Source: Planctomycetales bacterium (lineage in GTDB: Bacteria; Planctomycetota; Planctomycetia; Pirellulales; Lacipirellulaceae). Taken from it: a stretch of DNA of 39,116 nucleotides. Each line of letters starts with the position of its first letter. Positions within the stretch are counted from its first letter, which is position 1. The position numbers were made by a program, and so were the translations under genes. The DNA lies in assembly GCA_020427155.1 (NCBI GenBank), contig JAGQOW010000034.1, positions 1 to 39,116 of the forward strand, written 5' to 3'. The notes beneath the pieces are model-generated. The model was not told where the DNA came from and did no database searches. It saw nothing but the letters and a program-made list of their open reading frames with translations. Shown piece after piece: positions 9,133 through 15,972 of this stretch.

Positions 9133-9945
9133 ATGTACTACATCGATCCACATATCCACATGGTGTCTCGTACCACCGACGACTACGAGACCTTGGCCAA
9201 GATGGGGTGCGTCGGCATGAGCGAGCCTGCCTTTTGGGCCGGCTACGATCGGGGAAGTGTCGACGGCTTTCGCGACTACTTCGAGCAGCTGACTGCCTTT
9301 GAGCCGCGCAGGGCGGCCAACTACGGCATCCAGCATTACACTTGGCTATGCATTAATGCTAAAGAAGCAGAGAACGTCTCGTTGTCACGCGAAGTGATTG
9401 CCATGATCCCCGAGTTTCTCGAACGTCCGGGCGTGTTGGGCATCGGCGAGATTGGGTTGAACAAGAACACACGAAACGAAGTGATTGTGTTTTTAGAGCA
9501 CGTTGATCTGGCGATGAAGACGAACGAACAGATCTTGATTCATACACCGCACTTGGAAGATAAGTTTCAAGGCACGCGGATGATTCTCGACATGCTTGTT
9601 GGCGACAGCCGTATCGATCGAGCGCGTGTGCTAGTCGACCATGTCGAAGAGCACACGATCAAGCATGTGTTGGACGAGGGTTTCTGGGCTGGCATGACGC
9701 TCTATCCGGTAAGCAAGTGTACGCCGGCTCGGGCAGTCGACATGGTCGAGATGTATGGACCTGAGCGACTTCTGGTGAATTCCGCCGGCGACTGGGGGCC
9801 CTCGAAGCCGACCGCAGTGCCTGACTTTATTTTGGAGATGCGTCGACGCGGTCATGCCGAGAGCGCCATTCGTCGCGTGGTCTACGAGAACCCAAAGCAG
9901 TTCTTCTCCCAAAGCCGCGGTTTTGCTTTCGATCCGCCAGAATGA
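9133..9945 (+). CDS. eboB: TatD-family metal-dependent hydrolase, EboB type
   Basis: A 270-residue TIM-barrel amidohydrolase of the TatD family. The metal-site pattern looks intact: DPHIH (D5, H7, H9) at strand 1, the glutamate in [11 protein letters not shown], histidines in ILIHTPH and LVDHVEEHT, and an aspartate in NSAGDWGP. Length is typical for TatD. The insert [20 protein letters not shown] and the YGIQHYTW segment match EboB-type members better than DNase TatD. EboB belongs to the ebo gene set, linked in cyanobacteria to export of the scytonemin precursor and in other bacteria to cryptic metabolite pathways. EboC- and EboF-type genes lie 1.5-5 kb away on the other strand, which strengthens the call. 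ATG 9133 has no strong ribosome site. The gene is convergent with the secreted orphan at 10214. Confidence 0.8.
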   Translation: MYYIDPHIHMVSRTTDDYETLAKMGCVGMSEPAFWAGYDRGSVDGFRDYFEQLTAFEPRRAANYGIQHYTWLCINAKEAENVSLSREVIAMIPEFLERPGVLGIGEIGLNKNTRNEVIVFLEHVDLAMKTNEQILIHTPHLEDKFQGTRMILDMLVGDSRIDRARVLVDHVEEHTIKHVLDEGFWAGMTLYPVSKCTPARAVDMVEMYGPERLLVNSAGDWGPSKPTAVPDFILEMRRRGHAESAIRRVVYENPKQFFSQSRGFAFDPPE

Positions 9946-9957
9946 GTGAATTGTGGC

Positions 9958-9983
9958 AAGCTTGGCTTTCCAGCTTCCCTTTT
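9958..9983 (+). terminator. Possible intrinsic terminator after eboB
   Basis: AAGCT, a bulged T and GG (9958-9965) pair with CC and AGCTT (9970-9976) around a CTTT loop, followed by a CCCTTTTC tract. It starts 12 bases after the eboB stop. The stem is short and interrupted. Confidence 0.35.
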
Positions 9984-10029
9984 CTTGTCACTCATCAGGT
10001 CTATTGATCACGGCGGTTAATGAACCCTG

Positions 10030-10092
10030 CTGCAATTGGCTTTCTAGCGGGAGACAAGTTGCAGCGGGGCGCAAGTTCATTGACTGCCCCGC
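10030..10092. repeat. Two adjoining inverted repeats in the eboB/orphan intergenic region
   Basis: CTGCAA (10030-10035) is the reverse complement of TTGCAG (10059-10064). Immediately next to it, GCGGGGC (10064-10070) matches GCCCCGC (10086-10092) with a 15-base loop. No T-run follows on either strand, so neither is an ordinary intrinsic terminator. They lie in the 268-base convergent gap 9946-10213, where I see no convincing gene. Confidence 0.4.
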
Positions 10093-10213
10093 CGTCAAAA
10101 AAGGGATTACGCCGCGTGTTGACAGTTACACGACCGATTAGCCGGCAAACATGTGCGATGCGTGTCACACATAGGCGATCCCTGAATGCGCTACGCCGCC
10201 TCCAGACCTAAGC

Positions 10214-11275
10214 CTAACCCCTATTCTTGCCACTACTTTGCTTCTTGGCATTTCGCTGAGCGTCGCGACGTGCTTCACGTTCCATCTTGCGTTGCACATT
10301 GGCGGCGACCCGAGAAGAATTGACGACGTACAGTTTAGGATCATCGATGACAAACGGAGTAGACCAGGTTTTCCCATCGTTCTTATTGCAGGCATTGAAA
10401 AAGAAGGTGCGGAACTGCTGGGCACTGAAACTGTAAGGAAATTGCGAGGTCAGATGATCTGCCGCTGTGAGCTCTTCGACGCCCTTCTTCGCATAGTAGT
10501 GCACCATGCCATTGGGCGTGACCGACATACCAAAGGTCCACCAGCCGAAGTCCTCAGCCGGGATTTCTTTCATTCGCACGTCCTGGCCGTTGCGATTGCC
10601 GCGAATCGTAAGGAATGCTGAGTCTTCTTCGACTCGGCGATCGGTCTTGCTGCGGAAGTGGACCCAAATTCCAGGCCAGTAGGGTTCGAGTTCGGTTGAG
10701 CTGCGCGAGCCAAAGAAGCCGCCTGGGGTGCTCTTGGTAACGGTTGCCGCAGCACTGATGCGGAAACCGAAATGGGGGCCAGAACGGTCTTCCCACTCAT
10801 CTGCCGGGGGGAGATAGACCCGAGCGACGGCACTGGGCATGTCTGAGGCGGAGATCGTCATTCCCAGTCGCGAAATAGTGTTGGAAATGAGATCGTCCTG
10901 TTGCACGTCGTAGGAATTGTAGCCAGGAATTCCCGAATTGAGCGTGCGAATCAGGAGAGCATGCTTGCTGCCAGGTAGTCCGCCGGGCGGTGTGGGGACG
11001 ACTTTCATATGGTCAGGGTGTCCACGCTCGGGACCCTCGATCCAGCGGTCGTTGGTTGAACGTCCTGTGGGCGATCGCAACCGTTGATCCTGCTCGCGTG
11101 AACTTTTGGGCAAATTGTGGATGAATCCCCAGGAAGTGTCTTCGAAGTCATCGCCTACGTACTCAATCCACGTACCGGTTCCAGGCACGAGGTCGCCGGC
11201 GGTTTCGGCCCGTAAGGCACATTGGGGAGCGAGAAAGACGACTGTTACAGCGAGGCCGGCGAGCGAGTACTTCAT
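10214..11275 (-). CDS. Secreted protein of unknown function between the ebo genes
   Basis: A 353-residue protein with a clear Sec signal peptide (MKYSLAGLAVTVVFL..., probable cleavage after ALRA at residue 23). The mature part has aromatic-rich beta-type segments such as GTWIEYVGDDFEDTSWGF, GPHFGFRISAAAT, GIWVHFRSK and FVIDDPKLYVV. This composition suggests a concanavalin-like or similar beta-sandwich fold, but I cannot confirm a family or active site. The C-terminus is a strongly basic, charged tail (RKMEREARRDAQRNAKKQ) ending at GKNRG. The start at 11275 is chosen over an upstream ATG (11302) because it begins the signal peptide and follows GGGAAGACCC. It lies 178 bases downstream of eboF on the same strand, separated by a stem-loop, so it may or may not share the transcript. 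Confidence 0.75.
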   Translation of the reverse strand: MKYSLAGLAVTVVFLAPQCALRAETAGDLVPGTGTWIEYVGDDFEDTSWGFIHNLPKSSREQDQRLRSPTGRSTNDRWIEGPERGHPDHMKVVPTPPGGLPGSKHALLIRTLNSGIPGYNSYDVQQDDLISNTISRLGMTISASDMPSAVARVYLPPADEWEDRSGPHFGFRISAAATVTKSTPGGFFGSRSSTELEPYWPGIWVHFRSKTDRRVEEDSAFLTIRGNRNGQDVRMKEIPAEDFGWWTFGMSVTPNGMVHYYAKKGVEELTAADHLTSQFPYSFSAQQFRTFFFNACNKNDGKTWSTPFVIDDPKLYVVNSSRVAANVQRKMEREARRDAQRNAKKQSSGKNRG

Positions 11276-11421
11276 GGGTCTTCCCATCTGGAGCGAGAGC
11301 ATGGAACGCCCGGGAAAGTCATACTGCGGGCATATACAGACGTTATCGACTACCTAAGCGGTAGTGATGTGACTCCGGTTATATGTCCAGCGCAATTTGC
11401 CTGGTCGGATTGGACCTCCTA

Positions 11422-11453
11422 TTCGTTAAGAGTTCTCAGACTTTGCTAACGAA
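11422..11453 (-). terminator. Stem-loop directly after the eboF stop
   Basis: TTCGTTA (minus strand, immediately after the TAG) pairs with TAACGAA across an 18-base loop; on the plus strand these are 11422-11428 and 11447-11453. No U-tract follows, so it may be a weak terminator or an mRNA-end-protecting hairpin. Confidence 0.35.
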
Positions 11454-12779
11454 CTAGATACCGAACTGTCGCAGCAAGATATCGGCGACATCCGTATCGG
11501 CTGTGGGCCGTTCGACAAAGACCCCTCGCTGCGAAGAGAGTAGGACCCCTCGCTGATTGGGATTGATTGCGGGGGCCCCGTGAGAGCCCTTGACGAGAGT
11601 TGCGTCTAGCGGGATTCCGTTGGTAGTGGGGTCCCAGAAGAGTTCAACAGGATCGAAACCCGGCTTGCGATGGATGTCGATTGTACGGGCAAATGCTGGG
11701 GCCAGATCATCGTCGAGCCACCAGTAATAGGCTTGCCAGCTATTGGGCTGAGAAATGACAATCAGGTCGCCAGACAGGGGGTGGGCCAGTTCATAGGGGC
11801 CCAGTTCGTCTTGAGTGAGCACCTGAGAGACGCCGGTCTGTCGCGTCAGTACTTCCTTGGCCTGCTGGATGGTTGTCTGGTCGGAGTCGCGAACAAAGAT
11901 GTGTGAAAACTGGTGGTCGACCAGCGCCCAGGCACGACTTTGTTGCAGATCGAGTAGTTCTCGTCCGTTTTGCTGTTGAACTGAGAGAAGCCCTGCCGCA
12001 CGGAGCGTGCGATTGGGGTAGCTCACATGATCGACTGGCACGATGACGTATTCACTGGCAACAAGCCACAGAGGTGAGTTGTCGCCATAGGCTTCAGCAA
12101 AGCCATCGGCTAGTTTTCCTATTTCGACATCGAGATCTACGACGGCTTGCAATGCAGCTTCGCTGTCGGGCCCCATTTTTTGTGCGGCATAGTCTAGGTG
12201 AGGCAGATAGATATAGAACAAATTGGGCAGGAACTGCCTAGCTGCCTGAACTGCCGAGGTCGTGATCCAGGCAGTCGATTTGATATTGGCCATCGGCCCC
12301 CAGAAGTGTTGTAAGGGGAACTGGCCTAGCTCGCCCATCAATTGTTGGTACAGGCCTTCGGGACGCGAGTAGCACCACATCGATTCGGTGCCATCGGCAT
12401 TGTGAATTGGCGCTGGCATGCAGACAAAGTCTGCGCCACATCCTTTGCAATGCAGCGGAAACCAGACTGCGGCGGTCAGCGACGAATCATGCTGGTGCAT
12501 GATGTCCCAGAGCTGAGGACGTTGGATACACTCGTTAGTCGAGGTCCACATCTCTACTTCATATCGCTCGCGCCAATAGAAACCATTGGCGACGACGCCG
12601 TGCTCGACTGGGGTGAGCCCTGTGGTCATGTTCGCTTGCACGGGGCAGGTAACCGCAGGAAAGCTGGGTACCAAGGTTGCCTGATCGCCTTCCGAGGTCA
12701 ATTGCTTTAAGCAGGGCATCCGATCCAGGTCTTGTTCGCGCAGCCCGGGTACCGAGAGTAGAACAACGTATTCAGGCAT
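11454..12779 (-). CDS. eboF: Alkaline-phosphatase-superfamily protein, EboF type
   Basis: A 441-residue protein of the nucleotide pyrophosphatase/phosphodiesterase branch, closely resembling EboF as I recall it. Matching blocks are FPAVTCPVQA (40-49, with T44 at the nucleophile position), EHGVVANGFYWRE (59-71), ELGQFPLQHFWGP (150-162), YLPHLDYAAQKMGPDS (191-206), TIDIHRKPGFDPVE (366-379) and LVKGSHG (395-401). Several metal ligands expected in this fold appear replaced: the first Asp position reads SVPGL, the GH before the GP motif reads AQ (Q200), and SDHG reads SEYV (242-245). T44, D196, H370 and H400 remain. No signal peptide is visible, so it is probably cytoplasmic. It lies 15 bases after the TIM-barrel gene, apparently in one operon with eboC. 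The catalytic substrate is unknown. Confidence 0.85.
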   Translation of the reverse strand: MPEYVVLLSVPGLREQDLDRMPCLKQLTSEGDQATLVPSFPAVTCPVQANMTTGLTPVEHGVVANGFYWRERYEVEMWTSTNECIQRPQLWDIMHQHDSSLTAAVWFPLHCKGCGADFVCMPAPIHNADGTESMWCYSRPEGLYQQLMGELGQFPLQHFWGPMANIKSTAWITTSAVQAARQFLPNLFYIYLPHLDYAAQKMGPDSEAALQAVVDLDVEIGKLADGFAEAYGDNSPLWLVASEYVIVPVDHVSYPNRTLRAAGLLSVQQQNGRELLDLQQSRAWALVDHQFSHIFVRDSDQTTIQQAKEVLTRQTGVSQVLTQDELGPYELAHPLSGDLIVISQPNSWQAYYWWLDDDLAPAFARTIDIHRKPGFDPVELFWDPTTNGIPLDATLVKGSHGAPAINPNQRGVLLSSQRGVFVERPTADTDVADILLRQFGI

Positions 12780-12794
12780 ACTTGATGGTTCCTT

Positions 12795-13646
12795 TTAGAC
12801 TCCTGAAGCTCCAATTGATTTGGTTTTAGAACTCAAAAACGAATAAGCCTGCTTTGCAGTGGTGGGGCCTGTGTGGCTGTGGCGGCTCAGCTCGACGTGA
12901 AGGCCTCCCTGATAGTCGATTTCGGAGAGGGCTGCGAGGACAGGTACGAAATCGATTTCACCTTCGCCGAACATGAGATGTTCATGTGCGCCCGCTTTCA
13001 TATCTTCGATGTGGACATTCACGATTTGATCAGCCCAGCAGCGGACGTGGTTTTCGATCGGACTCTCGCCGAGGCAGTGCAGGTGGCCGATGTCGAGTGT
13101 AAGCTGAAGATTGGGCGAATCAATGCGTTCAACTAACTCAGCAAATGATGCCATCGTGTCGATGAGCATGCCTGGTTCAGGCTCGAAACCAATCTTCACA
13201 TGGCGTCGGTCGGCATATTCTAGAATAATGTGCAGGCCCTCAATGAGCCGGCAAAACCCATTGTCTCTCGCTTCGCCTGGCGGCAAGGCCCCGGACCAGA
13301 GGGAAACACAGTCGCTGCCAAGTGCGTCGGCAATATCGATGCAGTGGCGTAGAAACTCAATCCGACGCGGACGAGACGAGGGAGGAGAAAGCAGCGTGGG
13401 CTGATGCTTGTAGAAGGGGTCGAGTAAGAAACGCCCTCCTGTCTCGATAACCGACGACATGTTCAAATCGTCCAGCAGCAAACGAGTTTCTACCAAATGC
13501 CGTTCGAACCCTTTTTCGTAAGGGTTCAGAGCGGCGTGATCGATCGTGATGGCAACACTCTGATAGCCCAGTGCGGCTAAAAGTTTGATAGCATCGGGCA
13601 GGCTATGATGAGCCAAGCCGTTAGTGTTGTAGCCGATTCGCATCAT
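12795..13646 (-). CDS. Sugar phosphate isomerase/epimerase-like TIM barrel (EboE-like position)
   Basis: A 283-residue AP-endonuclease-2/xylose-isomerase-type TIM barrel. The metal-binding set looks complete: glutamates in FEPEPG (154-159), D185 and H188 in TLDIGHLH, H212 in VHIED, glutamates in FGEGEIDF and E252 in HVELSRH. Such enzymes isomerise or epimerise sugar-like or keto substrates; the specific substrate cannot be read here. In canonical ebo sets the corresponding position holds EboE, also a TIM-barrel protein but longer (near 400 residues) and diverged, so I do not use that name. The gene sits between eboC (35 bases upstream) and eboF (15 bases downstream) on the same strand, the best evidence that it serves the same pathway. 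Start is ATG 13646 or the adjacent ATG at 13643. No signal peptide. Confidence 0.85.
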   Translation of the reverse strand: MMRIGYNTNGLAHHSLPDAIKLLAALGYQSVAITIDHAALNPYEKGFERHLVETRLLLDDLNMSSVIETGGRFLLDPFYKHQPTLLSPPSSRPRRIEFLRHCIDIADALGSDCVSLWSGALPPGEARDNGFCRLIEGLHIILEYADRRHVKIGFEPEPGMLIDTMASFAELVERIDSPNLQLTLDIGHLHCLGESPIENHVRCWADQIVNVHIEDMKAGAHEHLMFGEGEIDFVPVLAALSEIDYQGGLHVELSRHSHTGPTTAKQAYSFLSSKTKSIGASGV

Positions 13647-13681
13647 TGCACACCGCGATTAGTTGGTAGCGACCTGCGAAG

Positions 13682-14611
13682 TCAGGTCATGGGAGCCCAG
13701 CGAGCAATGAACTTCGTGGGCACAAACAGTGTAAGGACAATTAGCCCGGACAGCCAACCCACGGCGACAGTACAGGCAAGTGCGTCCAAGATAATGAAGC
13801 CCATGAGCAGCCTCGATACATGTCTGCGGAAAACTGTGGGACTGGGGCTGCGCTGGGTGCTTTGATGGGAACGGAACATCATGAGGCAGGTCAACAGCAG
13901 GCAGCCATACCATACCATGGGAAACGAAGCTTCTTGAAAGAGTGAAAGTGCCTTTGGTAACAGCCCGAGCAGGACCATCGAGCCGAGGGTTACGAGCCCG
14001 CCGATTGCCTGGCCGCGGGTCTTGCCAGCTTCGTTTTCGGAACGTGCGAACAACGAAAGCCCTAGCGTATACATGCCAACGACTGCCGCGTAGATCCAAA
14101 CGGCAGGAATGACGAACATGTTTTCGGCAACACTGGCTCCCAAGAGCACGTTGAGATAACGGCAGATGCCCATTGCCGAGGGACCGAAGTCAGTTTGCTT
14201 GAACTTCGCGTCGTAGCCAACAATGGCAAAAACCAAGAGCAGCGCGATCGTGGCTGCGGCGCGATTTTGTAACTCCCAGGAAGTGAGGCATGCCAACGCG
14301 GCGCCCGCAAAGAGCAGTACGAATCCAACGCGAAAGGCGGTACGCCGCACAATCCTTCCACAAGGAATCGGCCGCTCGGGACGTTCGACGGCATCGAGCT
14401 CAGCGTCAAAGGCATCATTGAGAACCATCCCCGCGGCATAGAGCAATGTGGAACAACCCATGAGTAGAAACAGTGGCTTAAGCGGTTGCCATTCTTGTCT
14501 TACCATTAGAAAACCGGCGATGACGTTGGAGATGGCGGTAAAGACGTTGCCTAATCGGAGCAGCCGCCACCAGGCCAGCAAGAGTTCGCGTTTGGTTGTC
14601 GTGTCTATCAA
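13682..14611 (-). CDS. eboC: UbiA-family prenyltransferase, EboC type
   Basis: A 309-residue polytopic membrane protein with about eight hydrophobic helices. UbiA enzymes transfer a prenyl chain from a prenyl diphosphate to an acceptor at the membrane. The first Asp-rich motif is intact, NDAFDAELD (N65-D73, NDxxDxxxD), followed by RPERPIPCGRI. The second-motif region reads GYDAKFKQTDFGPSAMGICR, resembling the EboC signature (YD..KxT.xGP..MG.CR) more than UbiA, MenA or haem O synthase. No in-frame ATG lies near the N-terminus; the frame begins after a stop with TTG 14611 as the only sensible start. It is the first gene of the eboC / TIM-barrel / eboF run and is divergent from the haem-toroid gene, with a 155-base shared upstream region. 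Acceptor and prenyl chain length are unknown. Confidence 0.85.
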   Translation of the reverse strand: MIDTTTKRELLLAWWRLLRLGNVFTAISNVIAGFLMVRQEWQPLKPLFLLMGCSTLLYAAGMVLNDAFDAELDAVERPERPIPCGRIVRRTAFRVGFVLLFAGAALACLTSWELQNRAAATIALLLVFAIVGYDAKFKQTDFGPSAMGICRYLNVLLGASVAENMFVIPAVWIYAAVVGMYTLGLSLFARSENEAGKTRGQAIGGLVTLGSMVLLGLLPKALSLFQEASFPMVWYGCLLLTCLMMFRSHQSTQRSPSPTVFRRHVSRLLMGFIILDALACTVAVGWLSGLIVLTLFVPTKFIARWAPMT

Positions 14612-14766
14612 ATCGTTTCGTGCAGAAGGACTGGTTTTGAAGAAGGCGATGAACTAACCTGAGGCTGGCAGTACTCTGCACTATTGCAGAGAATGCTATA
14701 TCGTATCATTGCCAGCAAAGCATTGCCACGAACGAAACAAACGACTTGAATCCTCGGGAGATAGTC

Positions 14767-15918
14767 ATGCGTAGAGTCTTTCGATTCTTCTGCCTTTATG
14801 CTCTGCCAGTTTTTGCGGTACTTATGTCGCTACAGAATGCTCAGCGTTGTGTGGCAGAGGAGAGTGACCAGAAAGTGACAGTCCAATATGAGTTTGAAGA
14901 CGTCGTCGTCGTGCCGGCATCGGCCGAGGAAAGGGTTCTGGAACAGTGGTCTGCCAAGAGAGCGAGCGAATACCTGGAAGCCGGGGCTGCTGCGTGGACG
15001 AAGAGTCGCAAGTGTATTAGCTGTCATACGAACGGTTCTTACCTGTTGCTCCGACCGGCACTGACAGATGCTTTGGGGAAGCCTTCAGAGGAGATACGCG
15101 ATTTCTTTATTGCCAAGCTTGCGCAACATGAAGAAAAGCGCCCGGAGGAATTGAAGAGTAAGGGAATTACTCCCTCGGAACTTGCTTTCCTGGCGGGTGG
15201 CCTTGCCGAGTGGGATGCGCATGTGACAGGCCAACTGTCTGCCGAGACTCGTCGGGCGTTAACGCTTATGTTCAAAGCTCAGTCTGACGACGGTTCTTAT
15301 GCAAATCAGGATTGCTGGCCTCCCTTTGAATCGAGCGACTACCTGAGTGCTACGGTCGCAGCAATGGCAGCAGCAACTGCGCCGGAGTATCTCAAATCGA
15401 TCGACGAGCCATCGCACGCTGCATACGAACAGCTTTTGGAATACCTTCGTGAGACCGAGCCCGCCCATGATTATGCCCGTCTGATGTTGCTGTGGACGGC
15501 TATTCGAGTTGACGGGTTGTTGGAGCAAGATGAGATTCATTCTATGATTGAAATGGTAATGAGCCATCAACGCAGCGACGGAGGTTGGTCCATACGAACG
15601 TTTGCCGCTCCCGAGGCCTGGGGAAGCGGGAATCGCGAAGCGAAGTTGCTTGAGGAGCCAGACATTGATAACCCCGCTAGTGATGGCTATCTCACAGGGC
15701 TTGCCATTGTTGTTTTGCTCGATGCCGGAGTGGCTGAAAACGACCTGCGTATCCAAAAAGGCGTCGCATGGTTGAAGAGCAATCAGCGAGAGTCTGGTCG
15801 CTGGTGGACGCGCTCTTTGAACAACGACAAGTTCCACTTTATAACCTACAGCGGCACCTGTTTCCCGTTATTGGCATTGGCCAAGACGCATCAGCTGCCG
15901 GTCTTGGCTTCTGAATAA
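14767..15918 (+). CDS. Secreted CxxCH-containing protein with a squalene-cyclase-like toroid
   Basis: A 383-residue protein beginning with a Sec signal peptide (MRRVFRFFCLYALPVF..., cleavage near residue 30). One CISCH motif follows (C83, C86, H87), the typical attachment site for a c-type haem in an exported protein. The rest (about 120-375) is helical with repeat features of the terpenoid-cyclase/prenyltransferase alpha-alpha toroid: LTLMFKAQSDDGSYANQDCW, MSHQRSDGGWSIRTFA and GVAWLKSNQRESGRWWTRS. These have the QxxDG.W spacing of QW motifs. The DxDD acid motif of squalene-hopene cyclases is not seen, so cyclisation is not implied. ATG 14767 is chosen over TTG 14746 because GGGAG lies just upstream. 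The gene is divergent from eboC. A periplasmic haem protein acting on or sensing a lipid or terpenoid is inference. Confidence 0.82.
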   Translation: MRRVFRFFCLYALPVFAVLMSLQNAQRCVAEESDQKVTVQYEFEDVVVVPASAEERVLEQWSAKRASEYLEAGAAAWTKSRKCISCHTNGSYLLLRPALTDALGKPSEEIRDFFIAKLAQHEEKRPEELKSKGITPSELAFLAGGLAEWDAHVTGQLSAETRRALTLMFKAQSDDGSYANQDCWPPFESSDYLSATVAAMAAATAPEYLKSIDEPSHAAYEQLLEYLRETEPAHDYARLMLLWTAIRVDGLLEQDEIHSMIEMVMSHQRSDGGWSIRTFAAPEAWGSGNREAKLLEEPDIDNPASDGYLTGLAIVVLLDAGVAENDLRIQKGVAWLKSNQRESGRWWTRSLNNDKFHFITYSGTCFPLLALAKTHQLPVLASE

Positions 15919-15947
15919 CACGGATTGGGACGTCAGGAATCAGAACA

Positions 15948-15968
15948 CCTGCTGTTGCAACAAGCAGG
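15948..15968. terminator. Near-perfect palindrome between convergent genes
   Basis: CCTGCTGTTG pairs with CAACA-a-GCAGG with one bulged A, in the 54-base gap between the stops at 15918 and 15973. It could act as a bidirectional termination or mRNA-end hairpin; there is no T-run. Confidence 0.4.
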
Positions 15969-15972
15969 CCGC

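Noticed and set aside
9953..10141. Possible 62-codon gene after eboB
   Set aside because: It starts at a terminator-like hairpin, overlaps the inverted repeats and has no conserved look.
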